DNA of 64,000 bases, taken from Magicicada septendecula. Lineage: Eukaryota; Arthropoda; Insecta; Hemiptera; Cicadidae. How positions within the stretch are numbered: the first letter of the stretch is position 1; each line of letters begins with the position of its first letter. The position numbers and the translations under genes were made by a program. Below the pieces are notes generated by a model. That model saw only the letters and a list, made by a program, of their open reading frames with translations. It searched no databases and had not been told where the DNA came from. The stretch covers positions 149,259,574 to 149,323,573 of the forward strand of contig CM068369.1 of NCBI GenBank assembly GCA_034769895.1, written 5' to 3'. Shown one piece after another: positions 29,628 through 44,604 of this stretch.

Positions 29628-30323
29628 GATACACAGAAGAAGAACGTGTTTTTTTAGACGTTTCTATTGGTTTACTACTAATGTACAATGAAGATATACT
29701 TATTATATCTTTATTTAGTATATAGTTATTTACGTGTCAAGAAAAGAACGTGTGAATAAAGTGATCACAACATTTTATACCTTATATGTTTTCTGTCATT
29801 GAATGATTAACCAACTTTTTAATAACAGCGTTGAAAAATAGTTGATTACGTCTTTCAAAGATTATTTTTACTACGGTACTGAAATTAAAAATAACTAAGA
29901 TCGTATACAGGAATTAAACGTAGGCGACTGGAATACACAGCCGAGACACAGCAGCTGCAGGAATTGCTTACGTTCAGTAGACTTGGCAACGTTGTGACCT
30001 TCGTGACTTTATATACATTTTGTGGCAACACTGTGCATATTTTTCATCAGTAAAAGCTAAACCGATATCCGTGATAAAATAGTAATGCATTTTTTTAAAC
30101 GTGTGAGTGGTTTGTAACGATAAAGTTAACAGGGTAATTATTATTCAACTTTTTTCAACAAACTATCTTGAAACGGATATATATTTTTACGGTTTTTTAT
30201 GCTGATTACGAATATGTAAGAATAAAATGTCTAAGCTTACTCGTAACTTTTATATATGGGGTCTCAAAAAGATGAACTTCTCTGGTCAGAACTTGCATGT
30301 TTAGCTAATGATGGATAAACGTG

Positions 30324-30349
<26 letters not shown>
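29628..30349. other. AT-rich intergenic DNA
   Basis: Nothing recognised; it ends in an AT microsatellite at about 30330-30355. Confidence 0.4.
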
Positions 30350-30358
<9 letters not shown>

Positions 30359-30608
30359 CAATCACTTTCTGCTACAGTCCGTTTCTTGATGTATATAATA
30401 CTATAATACTTATAACTATTTAAAAAATATATATATATATATATCTTGAGGTAAAATAGTTATAAGTATTAAGTATTATATACATCGAGAAAAAAAAAAA
30501 TATCTTGAGGTAAAATAGTTATAAGTATTATAGTAATATATATATATATATATGAAGTAATTTAAAATTTATGTTTATATTACCTCCAGATGTTATTTTT
30601 CCTTATTC

Positions 30609-30646
30609 GGAACATGTTTCGTGAGCTCCCGTGCTCTCATCATCAG
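30609..30646 (-). ncRNA. Hammerhead ribozyme-like motif, left inverted end of the Penelope-like fragment
   Basis: On the minus strand: CTGATGA (30646-30640), stem II with TGAG pairing to CTCA, then CGAAAC, the self-complementary ACATGT as a possible dimeric stem III, and TTC as cleavage triplet. Core bases are complete; stem I is weak. Confidence 0.6.
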
Positions 30647-30732
30647 CCTTTGCGATCTTGCTCCTGGTGAAGTATTTGTGTGTTGGCTGGATACTATTAT
30701 GTAAAAACACAGATGAAAAAATAGCATACAAA

Positions 30733-31272
30733 ACTAATAAAAATAATTTACAAAAACTAAATAGCCCACACAATAAAGATAATACAACAACTAACGGTAT
30801 ATACAAAAATGAATGCCAAGATTGCAATAAATGTTACATAGGACAAACAAAAAACAGCTGAAGAAACGTTATTTTGAACACCTAAACGCATACAAAAAAC
30901 CAGAAATATATAAATCCAATTTAGCCACACATGCAATAAACACAGGACATGAATTTCCAGACATAACCAATGTGACACTAATAAAACATATACCACACAA
31001 AGGCACCATAATGAACATTTGGGAAAATTTACAAATATACAAACATAAAACACAAAACAAACTAATACCTGAACAAATACAAATCAATACAAAACATGAC
31101 ACAATATTCAAAGCACTCAACATCGAAAATACACAAAATACATATACCACAATCACACACAATAATACAACTTTAAAATACCAGAGACCAACAAGAAACC
31201 TTAATAGCATCCAGCCAACACACAAATACTTCACCAGACGCAAGATCGCAAAGGCTGATGATGAAAGCACGT
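30733..31272 (+). pseudogene. Penelope-like C-terminus with GIY-YIG endonuclease
   Basis: The sequence reads through a GIYKNECQDCNKCYIGQT motif (30795-30850), the GIY...YIG module that nicks target DNA in Penelope-like retroelements, with the family's CxxC between the two halves. A stop/frameshift near 30858 separates it from the rest: KKRYFEHLNAYKK, LATHAINTGHEFP and LIPEQIQINTK in the next frame to about 31272. The reverse transcriptase is missing, so this is a 5'-truncated dead copy. Confidence 0.72.
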
Positions 31273-31292
31273 GAGCTCTCGAAACATGTTCC
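31255..31292 (+). ncRNA. Hammerhead ribozyme-like motif, 3' end of the Penelope-like fragment
   Basis: CTGATGA at 31255-31261, a variable arm, CGAAAC at 31280-31285, the palindrome ACATGT and TTC. Stem II pairs less well than in the inverted copy at 30609-30646. Confidence 0.5.
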
Positions 31293-31345
31293 GAATAAGG
31301 AAAAATAACATCTTGAGGTAATATAAACATAAATTTAAAATTTAT

Positions 31346-31802
31346 ATATATATATATATACAAATCGGTCCATAACGTTATCCTACGTCTTCCGATCCCT
31401 AGTCTCCATTGGTCTCGGTCTACCCAAGATTCCTTTTCCAATTCCCCGTCTCTCATTGCCCGGTTGATACCTTCTCTCCACCTCAACCTAGGTCTTCCTC
31501 TTCGCCTACGACCGTATGGTGTCCATCTCAAAATGTGCTTGGGGAGTCAATTATCCGGCATTCTTTGTATATGCCCAAACCATCTTAGCTGTTTTGTTTT
31601 TATGTCGTCGACAATGTACTGTACCCCCATTATCTCCCGGATTCTGACGTTTCTTACTTTTTCAAGTTTTGACCTCCCTGCCGCTCTTCCTCAATAATCC
31701 ATTTAAATAGCTTCCAACAACTTTTCTGTTCTTTGTATTATTGGCCATATTTCACACCCGTACGACGTAATTGGTTTCAAGATTTTATTGTATATAAGAT
31801 GT
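31346..31802 (-). pseudogene. RTE/CR1-like LINE, 3' end of reverse transcriptase ORF
   Basis: The minus strand reads YNKILKPITSYGCEIWP (from about 31800), then QLRWFGHIQRMPDN and TPYGRRRRGRPRLRWREGIN, the typical C-terminal tail of insect LINE reverse transcriptases. In-frame stops and frameshifts make it a pseudogene. Its 5' side breaks off at about 31802, directly beside a plus-strand 5' piece of a LINE. Confidence 0.65.
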
Positions 31803-31815
31803 TTATTTTGTTTTG

Positions 31816-32250
31816 ATATTTGTTGCCCTCGGGGGAATCTGTAACCCCTACAGTGCGTGTTCCCAGTTGGTGGATAGGGAGATGCCCTAACCGGCTTAGG
31901 CCGGCTGGTAGGTGGGAAATAAAATACCACCCACGGACCAACAGGTGGCGCAGAAGGGGCTCCTTAGCTGTAGAGAAAGCAACCCTTCTAGGAGAAGCTA
32001 TTCTGAAATAAAACCCTGGCCCTCCAGGTTGGGGGATGAGGCATTGGGCTAATTCCCCAATATTCGGAAAACCATTTGTTGTTAAAAAGCCTAGTAAACA
32101 GCCTCGGATGGATCGGATAAAACGGACACGACTTAAGCTACGAAATAGGACACCAAACTTTGGTACTTGGAACGTACAATGTCTCTCTCAGAAATTAAAC
32201 GACGTTATTTATAAAATGAACAACATAGACATAACTTTTAATTTTTTTTA
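31816..32250 (+). pseudogene. LINE 5' region with start of an APE-type endonuclease
   Basis: A GC-richer leader (31820-32090) is followed by a frame with RMDRIKRTRLKLRNRTPNFGTWNVQ, the start of the apurinic-endonuclease domain (T-W-N-V-Q). The frame dies at an AT-rich stretch near 32245. It is divergent to, and abuts, the LINE 3' piece on its left. Confidence 0.55.
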
Positions 32251-34967
<2,717 letters not shown>

Positions 34968-35520
34968 AAATAAAAAAACAACTGAAAAAACGTTATTTTC
35001 AACACCTAAACGCATACAAAAACCAGAAATATACAAATATAATTTGGCCACACATGCAATAAACACTGGACATGAATTCCCAAAATAACCAACATGACAC
35101 TAATAAAACACATACTACACAAAGGCACCATAATGAACATTTGGGAAAATTTATAAATATACAAATATAAAACACAAAACAAACTAATACCTGAACAAAT
35201 ACAAATCAATACAAAACATTACACAATTTTCAAAGCACTCAGCATCGTAAGTACACAAAGTACTAATACATACACCACAATCACACACAATAAAACCAAG
35301 TTAGAGTACCAAAAGCCAACAGGAAGCCACAATAACAACCAACCAACACACATGCACTTCACTAGAAGCAAAATCCGGAAGGTTGAGGATGGGTAGAAAA
35401 TGGTACCCGAAACATGTTCCTAATAAGGAAAGAAATATCTTCAGGGTAAATTCATTATAAAAATTAAATATAATATATACATCAAGAAACGGACTGTAGC
35501 AAAAAGTGTTTGAACTTATA
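34968..35520 (+). mobile_element. Second Penelope-like fragment, 5'-truncated
   Basis: About 80-90 percent similar by eye to 30850-31310: it carries KPEIYKYNLATHAINTGHEFP, then diverged copies of the following segments and the ACATGTTCC(T/G)AATAAGG end. It finishes in ATCAAGAAACGGACTGTAGC near 35488-35508, the inverse of the left end of the first fragment. Frameshifts are present and there is no GIY-YIG core. Confidence 0.65.
35382..35418 (+). ncRNA. Decayed hammerhead-like motif
   Basis: The position corresponds to the ribozyme at 31255-31292. The core is mutated (TTGAGGA for CTGATGA), but stem II is a good helix (GGGTA with TACCC), followed by CGAAAC, ACATGT and TTC. Confidence 0.4.
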
Positions 35521-37654
35521 TATTGTGCTTTTATTTTTTACAGGTATTATATTTAAGATATGTTCCACGCTGAGACAGCCATTAGGTACCGCGTTTATTT
35601 TTTTTGCTAGTATAATATTTATTATATTTGCACCACGTTGGATGCGTCATTAATTGTACTGTAATTATTTTAACAGGTATTGTAATTATGTAATTATGAT
35701 ATGTAACTACCTTTATTATGTTTTTTGTTTACCAGTACATGAAAAGAAACTCTCTCCCTCAGGGTTTATGATTATTAAGCTGTTTGATCGTATTTACGAT
35801 TGTATATAATATTTTCTTTTCTTTAAACCAAACCAAATACAGTTAGTATGTAGTATTTTGAGAAATAACCATGTAAAAAATAGATACCAAACAAATGTAA
35901 CTTGACTGATTCTGAATTCTTCCAGCTGCCACGTGTTCACTTCTGGTTGATGTTTATTATTTTCAAAAGCAATATCAGGCTTGGCGATCCGTTCCTTCAC
36001 ACAAATTTCTTATTGGTTTCACCGCTGAATGTTGTTTTCTAGGACGACTGCAACACAGATGTCTCCTCGGAATACTTAATTATATTTTATGGCCACTTAA
36101 ACTATTCTTCAGTCCAGGATTTCCCTCTTCTATTGGCGTTCTATTAAGTATATGTTTATATTTCTTGTAATATTATTTATTTACTGAATATTAGTTTATT
36201 TTACTAAACTCAATAGGAATGTTGAATCTCTCCTCCTGATTGTTTACTTTATTAAATTTATAATCAAAACTCTGGTATAACAAATTAAATTCCTTTACTG
36301 TTTTTTCTTTTTACATATAACATTAAACTTGACGATATACAAATTTGATTTATTTAAATGTTACCAATTATTAATTTACATATCACTCTTTTAGACTCTT
36401 CATGCTGTTACTATTAGATATAAAATTAGACTAATGATGTTACTTTTCTTAGATATGAATTTAGACTAATGATGTTACTCTTATTCAATATAATTCAAGA
36501 CTAATACATTTCCTTTTCATCTCTATACAATACAATCTTTAACAATTTACAAATTTGCCACTTTGATAATTCCCTACTTTCATTACATCTGTTTATCATA
36601 TACCTATTAAAAACATATATCACTTTTGTATTTCTTATTAAACATATTTATTTTATCTATAATATTCGTAATTCTAGTTGGTATTTATTAAATTATAATT
36701 TTATTACTATTTACTCTTATTATAACATTCATTCCAATTTCATATATTCTATTGAGAACATATAACTTAATATTGTTTTATATCATATAGGAATCGACCT
36801 CTATGTTGACTGGGTGAGTCGATAGTCCCAATGTTTTTGTTTACATTTTAAAACATATGTTCCATTTAATATTAAATTTGTATCTTTTCTCTTTTAAAAT
36901 TTATTATTTCCCTATTATGTACTGTGTTGCATTTTAACAGGAGTACATAATGTATATTTATATGTACATTCATATTGGTAAAAATATAAAATTAGAAATA
37001 TATGTTCACACATCAAAATTACAAAAAATGTATACATTATAATCACATTAAAATGACAAAATTAGATACGAATTCTCTGATCATTTTTTTCTGACATACT
37101 AAATGCGTCAAACAATGTTAACACACAACACAACAATACGAATTTTTAAACAAGCCACATCAGCTGTTACTACAGAACGTATGCTGAATATTTAATATAC
37201 AGAAAAGTAAACTTATGTGTCGCTTTTTTCGAGTAAAGTCAGATAACTTGGCATTGACAGTACAGATCCGCATACAGTACATCTCGTATGTATACAGAGA
37301 GAGTATATAAAAAATTGTGTAAATGTATTTGCAGAATAGTAAAACTAACGTTGCGCTCAAAACAATTAGATTATTAGGACTGAAATAAAAGAACAAGAGT
37401 CCGCAAAGATCACCGGAAAAGCAATGTGATGCGTCAATAGAAACGGAAGAAATGCGATCACACCGCCTAACCTGAATAACTCTAGACAGAATTTATAATT
37501 GAATTATAATAGTAAGTGCTCATTTTAATTATTAAATAATGATTTTGATCTTCACAATTTTTATTTAAAACATGTAATTATGACTGAATATTTCAAAATA
37601 AAAGTAAATAAAGATGAATTTTTATAAAGGCTTTTATTTAAACAAGTTAAATAT
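35521..37654. other. AT-rich intergenic DNA
   Basis: No gene is recognised. Short direct repeats (GACTAATGATGTTACT near 36425-36480) and T-rich runs only. Confidence 0.4.
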
Positions 37655-37847
37655 TATATGCACTAAAAAGAAAATATCGGTATGGAGAACCATACATGAC
37701 TTCCATGTTCTCAGATTTATATTTAAAATCATTTTCGAAATGAAATATTTCCATAGAAACTACTTCTTTCTACTTACTGGTTCAGCCTTAACCACAGTAC
37801 TGTGCTCACTAACATAAACCACCACACGTTATCGCACTCGATTTTCA

Positions 37848-37882
37848 CTGATGATGGAAGTCGATGACACAGCCGAAACGTC
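37848..37882 (+). ncRNA. Hammerhead-ribozyme-like core in the long repeat copy
   Basis: CTGATGA (37848-37854), an arm containing GTC-GAT-GAC and GG...CC pairs, then CGAAACGTC (37874-37882). A possible stem I joins TTTTC upstream with GAAAA downstream across an internal loop. Confidence 0.45.
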
Positions 37883-38149
37883 TGGTTTTGCAGAAAACTT
37901 TGGTCTACGGCCAAACAGGACGGGAAGGAATTTTAACAACAAACTACTTCTTTGTTGCCGATAATGTAGTACATATATATAAAATTATCCCGTCCTTCTT
38001 CAACTATAATTTTCATTTATAGAAAATTACCCCCACCCCGTTCAACTAGCCTCTTAATTTGTAGATATTTCGTCTACGTTTCTACAGTGGATTATTAAGA
38101 TCTTCTTATCAGGATACATTATTTATCAAAATTAAGTACTTTACTCTTG

Positions 38150-39612
38150 TTCCAACAAAAAATGTTTCTGGTAAACCACCCTTTCCCCATAACCGATCTT
38201 CACCAAAATCAATAGGCCTTGAGTCCTCTACAACTCAGGCACATTTGTAAAATATTATTTGATTCTGTTTGAATTTACGGCAGTTATCGTTCGTCATGAA
38301 AAAATTTCTCTTGTTACAACATAAAATGTTGCCGGTAAACTACCCCTTTCCCTTAACCAATCTTAACCAAAATTAACATGCCTTCAGTTCTCTACAAAGT
38401 AGGGAAGTACGCAAAACATTATTTGATTATGTTTAAATTTACGGCAGTTATCGTTCGTCATAGAATAAATTACCCTTGTTATCACATAAAACGTTGTAGG
38501 TAAACTACACCTTTCTCTTAACTGATATTCACCAAAATCAACAGGTCTTGAGTCCTCTACAATTCAGGGATGCATGCAAAACATTATTTGATTCTGTTTG
38601 AATGTGCGGCAGTTATCGTTTGCCATAAAAACAATTACTCTTGTTAAAACATTAAAAGTGGCAGGTAAACTATCCCTTTCCTTAACCGATCTTCAACAAA
38701 ATCAACAGACCTTGAATTATCTACAATTGAGGAAGGTATGCACAAAATTATTTGATTCTGTTTAAATGTGCGGCAGTTATCATTCGTCATAGAAAAAAAT
38801 TACAATTGTTAAAACATAAAACGTTGCTGGTAAACTACCCCTTTCCCTTAACCGATCTTCACAAAAAACAATAGGTTTTGAGAACTCTACAATTCAGGGG
38901 TGTATGCAAAAAATTATTTGGTTCTGTTTGAATTTGCGGCTCTTATCGTTTGCCATAGGAAATACCCTTCTTTAAACATAAAACGTTGCTGGTAAACTAC
39001 CCCTTTCCCTTAACCTATATTCACTAAAAACAATAGGTCTTGAGAACTATAGAATATAGGGCTGTATGCAAAACATTATTTGATTCTGTTTGAATTTGCG
39101 GCTGTTATCGTTTGCAATAGAAAATACCCTTCTTAAAACATAAAACGTTGCTGGTAAACTACCCCTTTCCCTTAACCGATCTTCACCAAAAACAATAGGT
39201 CTTGAGAACTCTACAATATAGGGCTGTATGCAAATCATTATTTGATTCTGTTTGAATTTGCGGCTGCTATCGTTTGCCAAATAAAGAATTACCCTTGATT
39301 TAAAAAAAAACGTTGCAGATAAACTACCCCTTTCCCTTAACCGATCTTCACCAAAAACAATAAGTCTTGAGAACTCTACAATATAGGGCTGTATGCAAAA
39401 CATTATTTGATTCTGTTTGAATTTGCGGCTGTTATCGTTTTCCATAGAAAAGAATTACCCTTGATTTTAAAAAAACGTTGCTGATAAACTACCCCTTTCC
39501 CTTAACCGATCTTCACCAAAAACAATAGGTCTTGAGTACTCTACAAATCAGGGCTGTGTGCAAAACATTATTTGATTCTGTATGAATTTGGGGCTGTTAT
39601 CGTTTGCCATAA
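38150..39612. repeat. Tandem 165-bp satellite, nine units
   Basis: The anchor TTATTTGATTCTG recurs near 38255, 38418, 38583, 38748, 38913, 39076, 39237, 39402 and 39567, spaced 161-165 bp. Units share GTAAACTACCCCTTTCCCTTAACC and TCTTCACCAAAA blocks. A minus-strand reading frame of 132 codons at 39047-39445 exists only because of the repeat. Confidence 0.9.
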
Positions 39613-39790
39613 AAAAAAATCTATAGACACAGACAGAAGACAGACAGACACATAGACAAACAGACACTTTTCGAACAATGACTTTTTTTCATGTTTTGAG
39701 GGCAGTACAATCATAAACTGCAATAATCTCGAACACGATTTTTTTCGCCATCACCATACTTCCATTTCCTTATGGAACATGGAAGTAAAA

Positions 39791-42273
39791 ATAATGTTTC
39801 AATATAATTAAAGTGAACACCAAATAAATCTGCTTAAATACAATAATTATCTCAGATTTAAAATGACTAATAATACCGTTGGCATTTCTTATGGCATGTA
39901 ATGAAATATAATAACCAAATAACTTTTCCATGAAGCTATACGATTTTAAGCAATTATGTTATCTTACATACTTCCAATTAAGACCTGCATGTCTGTTCCA
40001 CCGATTACTCGTAATGCCTTAAATGCTCGTAAATATTATTGGTGCTTAAGAACCAATAAAAACGTGTGGCACTTATCAGGTTTTCATAATGGATTGAAAG
40101 ATGAAAGTTGAAAAGTAACGTACAATCAATTCGCGTTAAATATTATATGTAGAAAAACTTTGACGTAGTCATGAAGCACAAGAAAAATTGAAAGCCCTAC
40201 ACCCAATTATTATTGTTGTAGTACATTCACTCGAATGTAATTGACTAGCTTCTATGAAATGATACTTGGTTATTATATTTCATGATTAGGAGTGCCCACG
40301 TTTTTATTATTAGTGATCTTGAATCTGAGATGATTTTGTTTTCAAGACTTAGGCCTACTCCGTGTTCACTTCAATTATATTGAAGGATGCTATTTCGCTT
40401 TTTCAGTACACATATTATTTAATTTAATTTAAATAAAAGCGTTTAAAACTTTTTTAAATTATATCCATACTATATCAATTCATTTAACTGCCGTATGAGA
40501 ATTCCTTTTTTATCACTTCCCTTTGTGTGTGTGTGTGGTCGAGATGGTACAACATTTAACCCATCGGAGAAACTTTATTTCCGCCGACTGAACAAATCTC
40601 ACATCCTCCTTGTAATTATCGACTATTCGGTGCCAAATAGAAACAATTAAATAGCATAATTTTATAAAATTTTAACTAAGTGTTTTCCTGGCTTTCCTGT
40701 TGTCTTTATTCCACCGTAAATAATTTAATATTTAGAAGTTTAATTACAAACATCTTGGTCATAACCATTCTATAGGTTCCACCATACGTAGTTAAAGTGT
40801 GACGTCTTGTTTGGGTTTCACTGCAAGGCGTTTAGTTCCCTTTCAACTAGTCGCCATTAACTTTTGATTATTGGTATAGAGCAGTTTTACTTATCTGCAT
40901 TACAGAAAGGCAGATGTTAAATTAAAATTGATAACAACAGAATACTTAATAAATTAATTGTAAGAACTGGCAGTTTTTAATTATGTCAGTTAGTTTGAAT
41001 ATAGCCTATAAATTAAAATTTACAGACTTCAACAAAAATATAACATAATGTAAAAACTCTTTAGCTAAGAATACAACACAACATCTTTTGCGACGTAAAG
41101 AAACTAGCATCATTCTGAATATGAATCTTTCAGTAATGGAAACCCAATGTGAAACAGTGTGTGCACACTTAGATACGTATCAAGCATAATTCATTTGTTT
41201 TATTAAAAAATGTTTTTGTAAGTAAAGTTTGGTGACATGTTTGGTAAAGACAGCCGGTATAAGAGGAACGTTAAAACCGGCGGTGTGCACGGAGTGAACA
41301 AATCTCAGGTAGGCACTTTGTTAAAAATGTTTGTTTTCCATTATGGCTGTAGGCTGATATTTACAGTCTGCTTTCACCGAACTTAGCACTTCATTAAAAC
41401 GTTACGCCTATTTTAATGTTGACTTTCAAGGAGTTTGGCTTATCCGTTTTTTTACAACAAGGAGAATGACTCAAATATGTATTGTTGAGTATTGCACCCA
41501 ATATGAGACTTTGTTTATAGCGTTTCAAAAAGTTAATTTCAGGTAGTTATTTATATGCATTTACAAAGTCCAAATTAAAAAGAACATTCTTTATGAATTT
41601 GCTTAAGAGATGTATATGAAATTATATAGTATACTACATGTATTTACTATGAATGAAATATAGACACAAATATGGGTTCGTTTTCCTGATAATGTAGGAA
41701 AGATAGAACTGCATAAATAATTGACTACGTGACCTATAATTAATTATTAACAAGTCATAGTGTTACGACAGTTGCATGGGTCGTGAGCTTCAATCAGTTG
41801 AATAAATCATTTAACAACAGAAAAATATACTTTAAAAAATTTAGTACTACTGTTAATAAACAAAATATTTATATTACAATAGTTGAAGTTTTGCAATCAC
41901 GAAATATACATTTTATTTACAAATGCTAAGTGTTATCCAGTCATGAATGTCCAACAATACCTGCAAGTAAACAGTTAACACTCATCACTTTGATTAAATA
42001 CGTCTACCTAATAGCACGTCTTATCATATCGCTTCGCAATAATTAACTGCTTCCCATCGGGCTGTGTTTCTCTTATGTAGTAAGCAGCGTCAGTTGCAGC
42101 ATACCAAACTGTTCACTGGTATGCGTTTTGGTTGCTGCTAGATAGCATACCAGACTCTCGACGCCACAGAAACAGCAAGAACATTACAAATTGCTCGTTC
42201 AGCCAACTTTGCGCATCCCTCGTTATTAGTCGCCTACCGCATCTGCGTAACTATATATATGTGGTGCACAACA
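39791..42273. other. AT-rich intergenic DNA
   Basis: Nothing recognised. The segment 42100-42270 carries short ORFs without similarity I can name. Confidence 0.4.
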
Positions 42274-43838
42274 TGTTACCGGCAAAGTACAAAATCAGGC
42301 ATTTTATAGAATCCCTAGGAATTCCATACAATGGCTGAATCCAGCCGGCAAAATATGAAATAAAATTCATTTCATACATTTCCTAGGCATTGTATTTAAT
42401 ACCTAACGTCTTATAGGTAATGTATAGAAGACAATGTGCACGCTATGGTTTCATGTCACAACATCACCCTTTCATGTCACGGCATCAAACGATTACCCTA
42501 TGGATGTAAATATAAGGTAGGGTTTACTACATCCTCGATTTCCCATGATGTGTTGGAAACTCTTGAAAGTGAAGAAGAGCTCGAACAAGTCATCAACAAT
42601 ATACGGACTGCACAAAATACCGATAGGCCTACCGGCATAACTGAATCTATAGACCCTATCATGCCTAACCTAATTCAGGCAACAGAACATGCGAGCACTT
42701 CAACTGTAAGCATTAATCCTATAGAGCATTCTAGCGCAGTCAAACCACCGACCCAAATCACCCTATAGACGCACTCCAAGAATCCCGCCCAAATCCGACA
42801 ACGGAATGCTGTGTTTGTTCAAACGAAACGTTTGGTTCTCAAAAGTGAGTAGAGTGCTGCAGAGATGTGCATAATACGTTTAGACATTTTTTGAACAATT
42901 TTGGAAACAGTGGAGATAAGTGTGACGATGGCAAGAAGCTGTGTGCTCTCTGCTTCAAAGCAAAAAATTCAACTAAAGAAAGGAAAAGGTCAAAATCATT
43001 TCTAGAACTTCAAGCAAAGAGGTGAAATCTGATTATGACAAAAAATTTCCTCCAGCTCCTGTAGGCGCGTCTGTTCGTGTTCCAATTCCTGAAGTAGACA
43101 AGGGGCGGGGAGATCTTTGAAACATCCTACCAATCGTCGTGAGTGTGACAGAAGACGGATCTTTACAAACTGAGAAGCACTAATGGATTGTTAAATGCTG
43201 TACACAAGTTCATTGTATGTCCAAGACCACTATGAGGGTTGAAGTTGTTCCTGAACAAGGAACCGCACTTCGTTCTGCTGCTACTGCCCAATCATCAGGA
43301 TCCGGGCAAGGTTCGTAAAATGTGTGTGCAAGACTAAGTGTCAAAAAATATATGTAATTGTGTATAAAATAAAAGAAACTGCACTTAAAAATGCCACAGC
43401 TCTTTGTCTTGTTGTTACAAGTAGACTATAGGCCTATTCCATATATTTAGACTTAATAAATAATAATAATATCTAATGTCTTTCTTAACACGATTAGTTA
43501 AAAAAAGTTCTTATACAGTATAATTTGAATAAATTAGTATCTGAACATAATTAAATACAGAAAAGATAATCTTGAAATGCCATACAAAATCGTCCTCTGT
43601 GTAAAATCAAACAATTATGTGTGATATTGATAAAATGTTTTCATTTTGAACGTAGTAAGCTTATTTTACACTTTGCCTAAAGAATCACTGGCATTATATA
43701 GATTCCTAGGCTATGTACAGAATACCTGGGACAAGTATAAAAAACATTTGAAAAGTATTCTATTCTATACTTTGCCAAGAAACTCCAGGCACATTGTATG
43801 AAATGCCTGGATTGGGCCTACATACTTTGTCGGTAACA
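42274..43838 (+). mobile_element. Ginger/KRBA2-like DNA transposon, internally deleted
   Basis: Imperfect inverted ends: TGTTACCGGCAAAGTAC...TCAGGCATTT at the left, and the reverse complement TGTTACCGACAAAGTAT...CCAGGCATTTCATACAATG at the right. TGTTA fits the TGTNR start known for Ginger transposons. Inside is a remnant resembling the C-terminal zinc-binding tail of KRBA2-like integrases. No integrase core remains. A target-site duplication is not obvious. Confidence 0.5.
42436..43022 (+). pseudogene. C-terminal fragment of a KRBA2-like integrase
   Basis: The plus strand reads a Glu-rich segment (LESEEELEQVINNI), a Ser/Thr/Pro-rich linker and, across a stop at 42768 and another at the GAGTAG near 42850, a Cys/His cluster: ECCVCSNETFG ... 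ECCRDVH ... KLCALCFKAKN. The C-x2-C ... C-x2-C arrangement at the end is typical of KRBA2/Ginger-like transposases. It is broken by stops. Confidence 0.4.
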
Positions 43839-44571
43839 CATATAGGCCTACATATGTAACTGCTTTTTGCAAATTTTGAATGATATCGTTTTCCCCGTGT
43901 TATGCCTTCTCTGTTTCTAATTATACTGAAATCCAGCTTAATTGAAAAACACGTTTTCCGTAGCAACTGTGCACGGTGTAGTTACAATGTAATTTAATTA
44001 TGGCCTCGCACTATTTGTAATTTAATGGTAGAACTTTAAACGTGTTTTTATCACTATCCGAATCGCAATAGTTCCTTGTTATGATAATATCTACTCGCGG
44101 CGGAGATGTCAACCTCTTTCAACTGTCGTTAGCGATAGGCCTATTTAAATTTTTTTATACTATTGACTTTGTTAAACGTTTGTTCTGGTAAATACGTTTA
44201 CTATTTGAAGGGGACGGGGGAAAACTATCAGTATCACAAAAACGATAATTTACAGAACAACACAATTTAAATTTAAAGACTCTGATTTAATTTCCAATGA
44301 GTTTAAAAAACATTTTTAAATAGTTGTTCATTCTTACCTCAGTCTTTGTTATTCTACTTCATACGTTCGAAAGTACTTTTTGTTATGCATGTACACATAT
44401 ATATCATTTTTATATATGCTACATGGACTATGATTATTATTTACACTACACATGGACCATGTGTATACATCACATATGGACTTGACATCGGTTCAAGTGT
44501 GTAGTGTGGTTTACTTTAATGTGTTATAGTTTAATTTTAATGTGATAACGACGTCAACACGGGACTGAAAT
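43839..44571. other. Intergenic DNA, no gene seen
   Basis: AT-rich, with short palindromic TATA-type runs near 44395-44420. Confidence 0.35.
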
Positions 44572-44604
44572 CTGAAGATGAGGCCTTGTGCTTCGATACG
44601 CGTA
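44572..44604 (+). ncRNA. Decayed hammerhead-like motif
   Basis: CTGAAGA in place of CTGATGA, a well-paired stem II (GAGGC with GCTTC), then GATAC in place of GAAAC and the palindrome ACGCGT followed by A. Two core bases are changed, so it is probably inactive. Confidence 0.35.

Larger units (their letters stand above)
30350..31345 (+). mobile_element. Penelope-like element fragment flanked by inverted terminal pieces
   Basis: A GIY-YIG endonuclease pseudogene is bounded on the right by a terminal piece (31211-31310) and on the left by the same piece inverted (30598-30690). AT-rich tandem copies of ATCTTGAGGTAAAATAGTTATAAGTATT lie at about 30440-30535. The left edge (30361-30393) carries CTGCTACAGTCCGTTTCTTGATG, found inverted at the end of a second Penelope-like copy near 35485-35508 and in decayed form near 44985. 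Inverted end pieces are typical of Penelope-like insertions. Confidence 0.7.
37655..39790 (+). repeat. Dispersed repeat, long copy with 165-bp internal satellite
   Basis: The same family as 15520-16330 in opposite orientation. A 37.66-37.98 kb end contains a hammerhead-like site, followed by nine tandem units and a right end with GCCATCACCATACTTCC near 39750. No coding capacity is seen. Confidence 0.8.

Noticed and set aside
39047..39445. 132-codon minus-strand frame with repeated KFKQNQIM words
   Set aside because: It is generated by the 165-bp satellite and not conserved as a frame in other units.
38150..39612. CRISPR-like array
   Set aside because: The 165-bp units are nearly identical along their whole length without repeat/spacer alternation, and the DNA is eukaryotic.
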